Below, piece after piece: positions 1 through 5,641 of a stretch of 5,641 nt of DNA (position 1 is its first letter; each line of letters starts with the position of its first letter). This stretch comes from Bacteroidota bacterium (GTDB taxonomy: Bacteria; Bacteroidota; Ignavibacteria; Ignavibacteriales; Ignavibacteriaceae). Made by a program: the position numbers and the translations under genes. The notes under the pieces are model-generated. The model did not search any database and was not told where the DNA came from. It worked only from the letters and a program-made list of their open reading frames with translations. The stretch covers positions 1-5,641 of the forward strand of contig JAJYCM010000184.1 of assembly GCA_021778375.1 (NCBI GenBank). The letters are read 5' to 3'.

Positions 1-355
1 GACTAAGTAACTTAATATGGTTACTTACAAGATTATCTTTTCCAACAAGAAGGAAAACAAGATAAACAGGGTGCCCGTCAAGCGAGTCATATTCGATTGG
101 TTTGTTAGACTTTCCGAATGCAGCTAAAATATCATTTACTGCATTTGTTTTTCCATGAGGTATTGCAAATCCTTTTCCAACACCTGTTGACATTATTTTT
201 TCTCTTTCTAAAACCGCATCCCTTACCTTTTCAAGATCAATTATCCGAGGATCATTTTCAAATAAGTTGATCATTTCATTTATAACATCTACTTTTTCTG
301 TTGATTTGAGATCTGAAATAATAAAATTTTTGTTTAATAAATCTAATACTTTCAT
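1..355 (-). CDS. PTS EIIA type-2 domain protein (PtsN/fructose-type), partial at C-terminus
   Basis: This open frame is read from an ATG at 355 down to the window edge and gives 118 residues without a stop; the C-terminus is missing. The family accepts a phosphoryl group from HPr (or NPr) on a conserved histidine and either passes it to a sugar-specific EIIB or acts as a regulator. The signature is clear: REKIMSTGVGKGFAIPHGKT at residues 51-70, where His67 in the AIPHGK box is the phosphorylation site. A second conserved histidine follows at 113 in the HIKLL segment. A complete domain is about 145-150 residues, so some 30 residues should lie beyond the edge, or more if the protein is a fusion. 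No EIIB, EIIC or HPr gene is visible, so a stand-alone regulatory EIIA (PtsN-like) and part of a larger transporter or antiporter fusion are both possible. The start is supported by its good alignment with the family N-terminus; only a poor GGCGGA ribosome site precedes it. Confidence 0.9.
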   Translation of the reverse strand, partial: MKVLDLLNKNFIISDLKSTEKVDVINEMINLFENDPRIIDLEKVRDAVLEREKIMSTGVGKGFAIPHGKTNAVNDILAAFGKSNKPIEYDSLDGHPVYLVFLLVGKDNLVSNHIKLLS

Positions 356-396
356 TCAGTCCGCCGAATTTCTTAATAATGTGTAAATTTCACAGA

Positions 397-428
397 CAAA
401 TTTAACAATACCATTTGTGTTAAGCAAT
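397..428 (-). promoter_or_regulatory. Possible Bacteroidota-type promoter for the EIIA gene
   Basis: Reading the minus strand, an ATTG at 428-425 is followed after 20 nt by TAAATTTG at 404-397. This fits the Bacteroidota housekeeping pattern of a TTTG-like -33 element and a TAnnTTTG -7 element. It would put the transcript start near 390 and leave a leader of about 35 nt before the ATG at 355. The -33 box is degenerate and the region is AT-rich, so a chance match is quite possible. The remainder of the 356-566 gap shows no convincing hairpin, small gene or repeat. Confidence 0.25.
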
Positions 429-566
429 TGAGAAGATAGTATCAAAAAATTTTAACAAAGGAAAAACAAAAGGAAGATTTTACTAAATAACTACTTAAGA
501 TTTAATTGAAGATTTTTTATTTACAACGCTTCTCGCTTTGGCTTCGTGTTAAATTAAAATTTTTAT

Positions 567-1619
567 TTAGCTTGAATTCCGTTCCACGCGAATATGATTT
601 GAATAAATCCATGCTTTGCCGGAATGGAAAATCTCAACACGATAAACTCCTTTTTCTTTCACTATAAATTCCGCACCGCTGCTGATCACAGAATCAATTT
701 CTTTGCCATTATGAATAAGTTTTATTTCAGCATTATTAATCGGGACTAATACATCAAGTTTAGCTCTTTCATCGACACTTAATGTATCCCCCATATTAAA
801 AATTTTGTTGCCGGATTCGGCAAAAAATCTAAAACCTTTGGAGTCGCCTTGATTATCATTTGCTACAAAGCACAATCCATTTTTTAGTGAATTATAAATC
901 AATTCCTTCGCTTTAGGGAATAATTCTTTTTGAGAAGGAATTTCATCGGGCACTAAAATGTGCGTTCTTATTGATTTAAATAATACCTTATAAGGAAATA
1001 TTTCCACTTCCAGAATACCAAGAAGATTATATTTATGAGCATGGGCATCAACTCCGCCAATGCCAACAACCTTCCTCTTCAAATTTAATTCGTCCCATTT
1101 TTTAAGTGTTTTTTCCGGCGGTTGAGTAATTAGCTTTAGCGGATGCAGAAAAGATTGATATTTGTTTTGTTCTGTCAAATTTTCCATCCACTCAGACATG
1201 TGGTTCCAAATTTCAATTCCTGTAAAATCTTCGGAGTCCCATTCTGTCCAAGGATAGGGAGGATGTTCGGGCATGTTAGTTCTTTTTTCATGAGGGTGAG
1301 CTAAAAAACCGATACCACCGGAGTCTTTAACTTTTTTAACATATTCCTTCGCGGAAGTTCTGGTAGAATAAGTTTCGTTTATTCCAAATGCTAAGTAATG
1401 ATTCTTATTTTCTTTGTCGTTAATTTCGCAGCCAACGAACAACAATGTATTTCCATATCTACCTTCAAAACCTTCATTCAAAGCGCGGAGAGTATTATGA
1501 TCGGTAAGAATAATGAAATCTAAACCCGATTCCTTCGCTGCATTAATAATATCTTTAACCTCTCCGGACCCATCGGAAAAAATTGAGTGCATGTGAATTG
1601 CGCCGGTATATTCAAACAT
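567..1619 (-). CDS. PHP-domain metallohydrolase, CehA/McbA-type
   Basis: This is a complete 350-residue protein. Residues 1 to about 210 form a PHP (polymerase and histidinol phosphatase) domain, which uses a cluster of metal ions to hydrolyse phosphoester or other ester bonds. The metal-binding motifs are all present: H9-x-H11, D16, D40-H41 in the LTDHN box, E65 in CEIND, H108 in FLAHPH, and D191-x-H193 in GGVDAHAH. Residues from about 235 to 350 look like a beta-sandwich tail ending in WIYSNHIRVE, a close relative of the W/YSNPIYV ending common in CehA/McbA family hydrolases. There is no signal peptide, so the protein is probably cytoplasmic. Its substrate cannot be read from the sequence. 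CehA hydrolyses carbaryl, but most relatives are uncharacterised and I do not claim that activity. The gene lies beyond the terminator of the TPR gene at 1713-1740, so it probably has its own promoter within 1620-1712, although I see no convincing one. Only a purine-rich AAAGAAAAAG stretch precedes the ATG. Confidence 0.88.
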   Translation of the reverse strand: MFEYTGAIHMHSIFSDGSGEVKDIINAAKESGLDFIILTDHNTLRALNEGFEGRYGNTLLFVGCEINDKENKNHYLAFGINETYSTRTSAKEYVKKVKDSGGIGFLAHPHEKRTNMPEHPPYPWTEWDSEDFTGIEIWNHMSEWMENLTEQNKYQSFLHPLKLITQPPEKTLKKWDELNLKRKVVGIGGVDAHAHKYNLLGILEVEIFPYKVLFKSIRTHILVPDEIPSQKELFPKAKELIYNSLKNGLCFVANDNQGDSKGFRFFAESGNKIFNMGDTLSVDERAKLDVLVPINNAEIKLIHNGKEIDSVISSGAEFIVKEKGVYRVEIFHSGKAWIYSNHIRVERNSS

Positions 1620-1712
1620 AATCTATTGCTTTTTCTTTGAAAAATAAGAAAAATTTATCCGAGAAAAAGATAATAAAAAAAATGATATTCAAAACGGCAG
1701 TTTGAATTACAC

Positions 1713-1740
1713 AAAAAAGGCGCTCGTCACAAGCGCCTTT
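1713..1740 (-). terminator. Rho-independent terminator after the TPR gene
   Basis: A perfect 9-bp inverted repeat (AAAGGCGCT at 1716-1724 and AGCGCCTTT at 1732-1740) encloses a 7-nt loop. Read on the minus strand, the stem runs into a T-tract (complement of 1713-1718). The hairpin begins 20 nt past the stop codon of the TPR gene at 1761. The G/C-rich stem stands out in AT-rich surroundings. It marks the likely 3' end of the cytochrome/barrel/TPR transcript and separates it from the PHP gene. The opposite strand has only a short run of T after the stem, so it is probably one-directional. Confidence 0.85.
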
Positions 1741-1760
1741 GACTTCCACTCTAATAAAAA

Positions 1761-2369
1761 TTATTGTAGCTGTTGAATTGACTCCTTCGCTTTTTGAGCG
1801 AGAGGTGACTGTGGAAAATCCATAGCTAATTTTTTCCATATCTGTTCCGCTTTAGCTTTATTTCCTTGACTTACAGCAATAGCTCCAAGGTTATAATAAG
1901 CATTAACGTTATTTTTATCAACCGATAAAATCTTATTTAAGTCTTTTTCTGCAGCATCAAAATTTTTGTCGATATAGTTTAGATAAGCCACGCTAAATAA
2001 AATATCGATTCTTTTTGGATTAACATTTAGAATTTTTTGGTAGTACACTAACGCCTGGTCTTTTTGATGAGCCTCTGCAAGGAAGTCCGCAAACTGCCTA
2101 ATCTTTAATGTATCGTTCGGATGCGCATCGACATCCTTCTTTAATTCATCCATTTTCTGTATTACGCCAGCCATTACATTATTTTTACCTGGCGCTTGGG
2201 GACTGGAGTTTTGCAATCCACTATGAATTTGATCTTGCGGCATTTGATTACTTTGAATCTTGCTCGAAGAAGATGTGGTTTGCGAGGAATTTTCCGATAT
2301 AAAATAAAAGACGATTACCGCAATTATAATTCCTGCTATATAAATATATAAGGGCTTAATTTTTTTCAT
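1761..2369 (-). CDS. Membrane-anchored TPR protein (paralog 1)
   Basis: This is a complete 202-residue protein. Residues 5-25 are one hydrophobic segment (PLYIYIAGIIIAVIVFYFI) after a short Lys-containing N-terminus, which suggests an uncleaved signal anchor with the rest in the periplasm. Residues 26-42 are a Ser/Gln-rich linker, followed by MPQDQIHSGL at 43-52. Three TPR units then follow at roughly 85-118, 119-152 and 153-186, with helices such as ALVYYQKILNVNP and AYYNLGAIAVSQGN, and a C-terminal helix. TPR domains bind partner proteins. The size and layout resemble NrfG and the periplasmic part of CcmI, which present apocytochromes for heme attachment. That role is inferred from layout and neighbours, not from recognised homology. 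The ATG at 2369 is supported by GGAGA (2375-2379) 5 nt upstream. From MPQD onward, about 90 of 159 positions are identical, by eye, to the neighbouring gene at 2601-3224. A strong terminator follows. Confidence 0.87.
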   Translation of the reverse strand: MKKIKPLYIYIAGIIIAVIVFYFISENSSQTTSSSSKIQSNQMPQDQIHSGLQNSSPQAPGKNNVMAGVIQKMDELKKDVDAHPNDTLKIRQFADFLAEAHQKDQALVYYQKILNVNPKRIDILFSVAYLNYIDKNFDAAEKDLNKILSVDKNNVNAYYNLGAIAVSQGNKAKAEQIWKKLAMDFPQSPLAQKAKESIQQLQ

Positions 2370-2556
2370 TGAAATCTCCGGTTTGTTTCTTTATCAAATT
2401 TGTAAAATTTTTCCATCTACCACAGTTTTTATACCAACAATAATATGAATAAATTGCTATCAAAATATTGCATTTTCCAACTATCTTCCGACAATTATTA
2501 AATACATATTTAAATATAGAAATTAATTCCCATTCTTGAGAAAGACTCCCCCTAAG

Positions 2557-2570
2557 ATTTATTAATAAAT
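2557..2570. repeat. 14-bp AT-only palindrome between the TPR genes
   Basis: ATTTATTAATAAAT is a perfect inverted repeat lying 31 nt past the stop of paralog 2 in the 231-nt gap 2370-2600. It could be a binding site for a dimeric regulator, but it has no G or C, so chance is a serious alternative in DNA this AT-rich. On the minus strand it is not followed by a T-tract and does not look like a terminator. I see no small gene or convincing promoter in the rest of this gap. Confidence 0.25.
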
Positions 2571-2600
2571 TTCAGGCAATATGCTTATAAAGAAAAATTT

Positions 2601-3224
2601 TTACAATTGCCTTATAGATTCTTTCGCCTTTTGCGCTAACGGAGATTTAGGAAAATCAGTGATAATCTTAGTCCACAACTTCCTTGCTTTAACTCTGTTG
2701 CCTTTATTTGCAGATACAGCACCAAGGTTATATAACGCATCAACATTATTCTTATCAAGTGATAAAATTTTATTTAGATATATTGCAGCTTCATCAAGTT
2801 TGCTTTGAGAAAAATAAATAAAAACGAGTGAAGACATTATATCTATTCTTCGCGGATTGATATTCAATATCTTTTGATAATAACCTAAAGCCTGATCACT
2901 CATCTGTGCGTCTAACAAAAAATCCGCATATTCTCTCAACTTTACAGTATCTCCCGGATGTTCTTCTACTGCTTTCTTCAACTGCTGCATGTGCTGCATA
3001 ATGCTCGGCAATACGTTTCTTTTGCTTGGTTTCTGGGCAACCGGGTTTTCCAATCCTTTATGAATTTTATCTTGCGGCATTTGTTGTCCGGTAATGTCTC
3101 CGGAAGGTGCTTTCATGTTGGGTAATGGAGAAGTATCAGGGCTACTCTTTGCGACAAAATATAAAACAATGATTGTCGCAGTTATTCCACTTAAATAAAG
3201 ATATATAAGATTTATGTTTTTCAT
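2601..3224 (-). CDS. Membrane-anchored TPR protein (paralog 2)
   Basis: This is a 207-residue protein when started at the ATG at 3224. A TTG at 3236 would add four residues. The ATG is preferred because MKNINLIYLYL then aligns with MKKIKPLYIYI of the paralog; neither start has a good Shine-Dalgarno site. Residues 6-24 are a hydrophobic signal anchor. Residues 25-48 are a Pro/Ser-rich linker. MPQDKIHKGL follows at 49-58. Three TPR units lie at roughly 91-124, 125-158 and 159-192, closing with the helix SPLAQKAKESIRQL, which is nearly identical in the paralog. The probable location is the periplasmic face of the inner membrane. The gene begins 59 nt after the barrel gene ends and probably shares its transcript, with at most a weak AT-only hairpin in between. 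The likely role is a protein-binding assembly factor, and an apocytochrome or barrel chaperone is a reasonable inference from context. The linker and first helices differ most between the paralogs, so their partners may differ. Confidence 0.86.
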   Translation of the reverse strand: MKNINLIYLYLSGITATIIVLYFVAKSSPDTSPLPNMKAPSGDITGQQMPQDKIHKGLENPVAQKPSKRNVLPSIMQHMQQLKKAVEEHPGDTVKLREYADFLLDAQMSDQALGYYQKILNINPRRIDIMSSLVFIYFSQSKLDEAAIYLNKILSLDKNNVDALYNLGAVSANKGNRVKARKLWTKIITDFPKSPLAQKAKESIRQL

Positions 3225-3249
3225 TTCAATTTTCAAATTATTTTATCTT

Positions 3250-3273
3250 AAAAAAATAAATTTGTTATTTATT
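3250..3273 (-). terminator. Weak AT-only hairpin with T-tract between barrel and TPR genes
   Basis: On the minus strand AATAAAT (3273-3267), a 5-nt loop and ATTTATT (3261-3255) can form a 7-bp stem overlapping a run of seven T (complement of 3250-3256). It lies just past the barrel stop codon. The stem holds no G-C pair, so it would be an inefficient terminator at best. It may allow partial read-through into the TPR genes, or be chance. Confidence 0.25.
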
Positions 3274-3283
3274 AATTGACGGA

Positions 3284-4915
3284 TTAAAACCTGTAATTCA
3301 GACCGGTCATAAATCTATTATATGTAGTTTTACCGGTAAAATCTCCTTCATAAAAGAAATTAAAAAACAGTGTACCCAGGATCCTTGTATTAATTTGTGC
3401 ATTTATAGATTTTTGGAAAAACTTGCTCGCATTATACCCAAAATTATAAGTTATGTTTGAAACACCTATAGAAATAGTTGAGGCATTGAAATGTAAATAT
3501 TTATAAAGTGTAATGCCGTATATTGATCCATCCTGGAAATTGTTGTAGACTCTGTTAAAATTAGCTATCGCTGTAATGTCGAGTAATGGTATTTCAGATT
3601 CGGAAATAGAAATACTAAAGTTTCTTGATGCTCTAATGTCGCCTTTTTGATAGCTATAGCCTCCGTTTAAGTTAATGAACAATCCCATAACCGGTCTTAA
3701 GAAAAACCCGAGCTGCAAGCCTTGCCGCATTTCATTGGTAAACAGGCTATCCAAAAAACTTTTAAATGTCTGATAATAGATTACGTTTTTTCTTGCATCA
3801 TAGGATAAATTAATAGAAATAATTCTAGCAGGCGAATATTGAGTGTTAAAGAAAATACTAGTCAAAGAAAATTCACTTTGTTGAACATTATTTTGTTCCT
3901 TATATAGATCAACTTCAGATGATAGGAAAAAATACAAATTCGTAAAAGCATTATCGGTATGTTGGAAGTAGAGGAATCTTCTGTCGGTTTTCGAGTGGTT
4001 TGTTTGTTGAAATATGGCAAGCGTACTTTGCATAACTCCGTTATTAACTGAATCGCTTCTATTCAAATATGCGCCGTACTCAAATAGCTGAGAGTTTAAT
4101 CCAAGATTATAATAATCGGGTCTTGAGCCAATAACAGCACCCAGCGCAAAATTTCCGATGGATTTTTCTGTTTGCAATCCATCAATGGGACCAATGCTTG
4201 AAATGTTATTATTGATATGTCGCCCCATCCAAATATTAAAGCCTTTTACTTTATATCCAAGGGATAAATCATAAACTCTTAGATTATTAAAAACATTTGC
4301 CTTAACATCCCGCCATTCCGAGCTCATGTAAGAGAGATTCATATAATTAGAAAAATAAAACGAACTTCCGCCGATATTTTCTGCTTGCATATTTAACGAA
4401 TAGTTCCATCTTTGAATGCCGACACTGTTTGGATAATTAGCATAGTTGGAAAATGAATTGGCATTGAAGCTTCCATAAAAGTATTTCCTGTTTACAGGAA
4501 TACTAAATTTGTCTGGTTTAACTGTTTGTGTTTTTATAGAATGAACAAGATTAGTATCTTTTTCATTTCCGGCTTTTATAACTTGAGTAATCTCAGGCTC
4601 ATCTTTACCAACAAGAGCAAAAATAATATCGCCGATTTTTACATCAGCATCCCCGACCTTCTCGCCAGCAACTGATTGTGAAGATAAAAACTTTACGACC
4701 ATAACAGGAATAATTTTTCTTCCATGTTCAGAATAAAGTGTATCACCAGTGGAAATTCCATCCGTATTTTCGAACTGCAGATAAATATTTTGAGAAGTAA
4801 TGAAAGATACCTTGCCCTCTTTTTTATTAACTTTTCTATCATGCGCAAGAAGCGAGTACGATATTATTAATATAAGGACAATTAACTTAAATATTTCTCT
4901 CAAATTATTTTTCAT
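3284..4915 (-). CDS. Exported protein with N-terminal small beta domain and predicted outer-membrane beta-barrel
   Basis: This 543-residue protein is not one that I can name. Residues 1-24 are a signal peptide (Lys/Arg start, LIVLILIISYSLLA core, likely cleavage after Ala24), with no lipobox cysteine. Residues 33-102 look like a small beta-rich, SH3-like domain (GKVSFITSQNIYLQF, GDTLY, VKIGDIIFA). Residues 103-140 are a polar linker. From about 144 to the end, the protein shows many amphipathic, aromatic-girdled stretches such as LRVYDLSLGYKVKGFNIWMG, GLQLGFFLRPVMG and INLNGGYSYQKG, and it finishes NRFMTGLNYRF. The terminal Phe and alternating pattern are typical of outer-membrane barrels inserted by BamA; the strand number cannot be judged by eye. 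The ATG at 4915 is chosen over an in-frame start at 4957 because it follows GGAGGAGA and begins the signal peptide directly, and the longer form would overlap the cytochrome gene. The gene starts 5 nt after the cytochrome stop. This suggests a functional pair, perhaps a porin-cytochrome conduit, but no MtrB/PioB similarity was recognised. Confidence 0.85.
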   Translation of the reverse strand: MKNNLREIFKLIVLILIISYSLLAHDRKVNKKEGKVSFITSQNIYLQFENTDGISTGDTLYSEHGRKIIPVMVVKFLSSQSVAGEKVGDADVKIGDIIFALVGKDEPEITQVIKAGNEKDTNLVHSIKTQTVKPDKFSIPVNRKYFYGSFNANSFSNYANYPNSVGIQRWNYSLNMQAENIGGSSFYFSNYMNLSYMSSEWRDVKANVFNNLRVYDLSLGYKVKGFNIWMGRHINNNISSIGPIDGLQTEKSIGNFALGAVIGSRPDYYNLGLNSQLFEYGAYLNRSDSVNNGVMQSTLAIFQQTNHSKTDRRFLYFQHTDNAFTNLYFFLSSEVDLYKEQNNVQQSEFSLTSIFFNTQYSPARIISINLSYDARKNVIYYQTFKSFLDSLFTNEMRQGLQLGFFLRPVMGLFINLNGGYSYQKGDIRASRNFSISISESEIPLLDITAIANFNRVYNNFQDGSIYGITLYKYLHFNASTISIGVSNITYNFGYNASKFFQKSINAQINTRILGTLFFNFFYEGDFTGKTTYNRFMTGLNYRF

Positions 4916-4920
4916 GAATA

Positions 4921-5641
4921 TTAATCTCCTCCGCCAGCTGGATGACATCCGTAGCATGAAGTCGGGCTATATACATAGCCACTAACCCCGGAATGGTTAG
5001 AATCAGTGCTCGACTGACTGTGGCATGTTGCTGTACAAGAGAATACAGTAAAATTAGAAGCGGCCATATGACATGTATTGCATGTTGAAATATTATGGTT
5101 TCCTGTCAGAGGAAAATACGTTGTATGATTAAATGTAGATGGTGTCCACCCGGAAGTGGTATGGCACTGAGTACAATCTGTCGGGAAACCTGATGTTTGG
5201 TGAGCAGGATTAGTTGTTCCCGCATAATCTTTTTGATGGCAGCCATAACATGCAGGCGATAAGTTTGTATAATTTGAATTATGACAAGCTTGACATGTAA
5301 CAGTTGTGTGTACACCGGTCAATGGGAAACTGGTATTATTATGGTTGAAACTCGCATCGCCAAAACTTGTTGTAGAATGGCATTGCGAACAATCATGAGA
5401 AAAACCTTGCGAAACATGGTTCGGATCAGTAGTACTGTTATACTGTGTTGCATGGCACGAATAACAATCTGTGAGTGTGTTTGTATACCCGGCTGTGTGG
5501 CAAGACTGACATGAAACGGAAGCGTGTGCACCAGTTAAAGGGAAACCCGTAGTGTTATGATTAAAGGTTGCTTGAGCAAATGTTGTAGTATTATGGCAGT
5601 CCTGACAAGTTGTTGGGAACTTTGCTGCAACGTGATCGGGA
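4921..5641 (-). CDS. Multiheme c-type cytochrome with tandem triheme modules, partial at N-terminus
   Basis: The frame is open from the right edge to the TAA at 4921, giving the last 239 residues; the start and signal peptide lie outside the window. Numbering from the first complete codon (5640), CXXCH heme-attachment motifs occur at 12, 44, 59, 84, 116, 131, 156, 187 and 229, with a tenth, CTATCH (CX3CH), at 202. Non-motif histidines recur in FNH (28, 100, 172), LTGxH (39, 111, 182) and PNH/PAH/SNH (75, 147, 216), plus H3, enough to give each heme a second axial histidine. The pattern is reminiscent of cytochrome c7/c3-type multiheme proteins of metal-reducing and Ignavibacteria-like bacteria. 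The fragment is rich in Thr, Ser and Asn, with two Lys and no Arg or Glu. Heme attachment requires export, so it works in the periplasm or outside the cell, carrying electrons. The partner is probably the barrel protein encoded next. Apparent starts inside the fragment, such as a TTG at 5322, are internal codons. Confidence 0.93.
   Translation of the reverse strand, partial: PDHVAAKFPTTCQDCHNTTTFAQATFNHNTTGFPLTGAHASVSCQSCHTAGYTNTLTDCYSCHATQYNSTTDPNHVSQGFSHDCSQCHSTTSFGDASFNHNNTSFPLTGVHTTVTCQACHNSNYTNLSPACYGCHQKDYAGTTNPAHQTSGFPTDCTQCHTTSGWTPSTFNHTTYFPLTGNHNISTCNTCHMAASNFTVFSCTATCHSQSSTDSNHSGVSGYVYSPTSCYGCHPAGGGD
4925..4932 (-). promoter_or_regulatory. Shine-Dalgarno site of the barrel gene, inside the cytochrome C-terminus
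   Basis: GGAGGAGA on the minus strand ends 9 nt before the ATG at 4915. It is the strongest ribosome binding site in the window and settles the start of the barrel gene. It is built from the codons for the last Gly-Gly-Asp of the cytochrome, immediately before the TAA at 4923-4921. Ribosomes finishing the cytochrome would therefore clear or reuse this site, which points to translational coupling. Confidence 0.75.
4969..5619 (-). repeat. Three tandem 72-residue (216-nt) triheme modules in the cytochrome gene
   Basis: Module 1 spans 5404-5619, module 2 spans 5188-5403, and module 3 spans 4969-5187. The first-heme cysteines sit at residues 12, 84 and 156, exactly 72 apart. Each module reads CXXCH, FNH, FPLTGxH, CXXCH, CXXCH (CX3CH in module 3), then a histidine just before the next module. 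Modules 1 and 2 are identical at 36 of 72 residues by eye. Module 3 is the most diverged and has small length changes. The histidine at residue 3, in a PDHVAAKF context like PNHVSQGF of module 1, shows that at least one more module lies past the right edge. Confidence 0.9.

Noticed and set aside
525..550. Possible terminator hairpin after the PHP gene
   Set aside because: The AACGC/GTGTT ends pair only on the plus strand with a G-U pair; on the minus strand the stem is broken and has no T-tract directly after it.
1612..1839. 75-residue minus-strand frame across the terminator and the end of the TPR gene
   Set aside because: It overlaps the TPR and PHP genes in another frame, reads through the terminator hairpin, and has no recognisable features.
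2108..2302. Plus-strand open frames opposite the TPR genes (2108-2302 and 2581-2808)
   Set aside because: They are antisense to well-supported coding regions and show no motif or ribosome site.
4916..4957. Longer N-terminus of the barrel protein starting at 4957
   Set aside because: It would place an Arg-rich non-signal stretch before the signal peptide and overlap the cytochrome gene; the ATG at 4915 has a strong ribosome site.
4800..4985. 61-residue plus-strand frame over the cytochrome/barrel junction
   Set aside because: It is antisense to the signal peptide and cytochrome tail; composition and position fit a shadow.
4921..5322. A separate 133-residue cytochrome starting at the TTG at 5322
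   Set aside because: The frame is open upstream with further CXXCH motifs in register. The TTG encodes Leu in the repeated FPLTG segment, so it is internal to a longer protein.
5281..5531. Overlapping open frames on both strands inside the cytochrome gene (5281-5514 plus, 5319-5531 minus)
   Set aside because: They lie over the clear CXXCH-rich frame, and their proteins are low-quality, cysteine/isoleucine-rich shadows of the repeats.
4969..5619. CRISPR-like array, suggested by the regular 216-nt repetition
   Set aside because: The period is in-frame and explained by protein modules. The copies are diverged and there are no short identical repeats with unique spacers.

Overview
The window is AT-rich, and all six protein-coding genes that I can support lie on the minus strand, so transcription runs from the right edge (5641) to the left edge (1). 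Most starts lack a strong Shine-Dalgarno sequence, and a Bacteroidota-like promoter pattern is visible upstream of the leftmost gene. With the kind of multiheme cytochrome and outer-membrane barrel seen here, this suggests a Gram-negative member of the Bacteroidota/Chlorobi/Ignavibacteriota group, with Ignavibacteria my best guess. That placement is inference from style and gene content. No phylogenetic marker gene is present.

In transcription order, the right part is a probable four-gene cluster for a cell-envelope redox system. (1) 4921-5641 encodes the C-terminal 239 residues of a multiheme c-type cytochrome made of 72-residue tandem modules, each with three heme-binding motifs and three additional histidines. 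Its N-terminus is outside the window. (2) 3284-4915 encodes an exported 543-residue protein with a small N-terminal beta-rich domain and a predicted outer-membrane beta-barrel ending in Phe. It starts 5 nt after the cytochrome stop, and its ribosome binding site lies inside the last cytochrome codons. (3) 2601-3224 and (4) 1761-2369 encode two paralogous membrane-anchored TPR proteins sharing a MPQDxIHxGL motif. A rho-independent terminator at 1713-1740 closes the cluster. The working model, which is inference, is a cytochrome-barrel pair for electron transfer at or across the outer membrane, with the TPR pair as periplasmic assembly factors, possibly apocytochrome chaperones of the NrfG/CcmI type.

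The left part looks unrelated: a CehA/McbA-type PHP-domain metallohydrolase (567-1619) and, after a 211-nt gap, the N-terminal 118 residues of a PTS EIIA type-2 (PtsN/fructose-type) domain protein running off the left edge (1-355). I see no tRNA, rRNA, CRISPR array, insertion sequence or phage gene. There is no gene-free stretch longer than 300 bases. The largest gaps are 356-566, 1620-1760 and 2370-2600.
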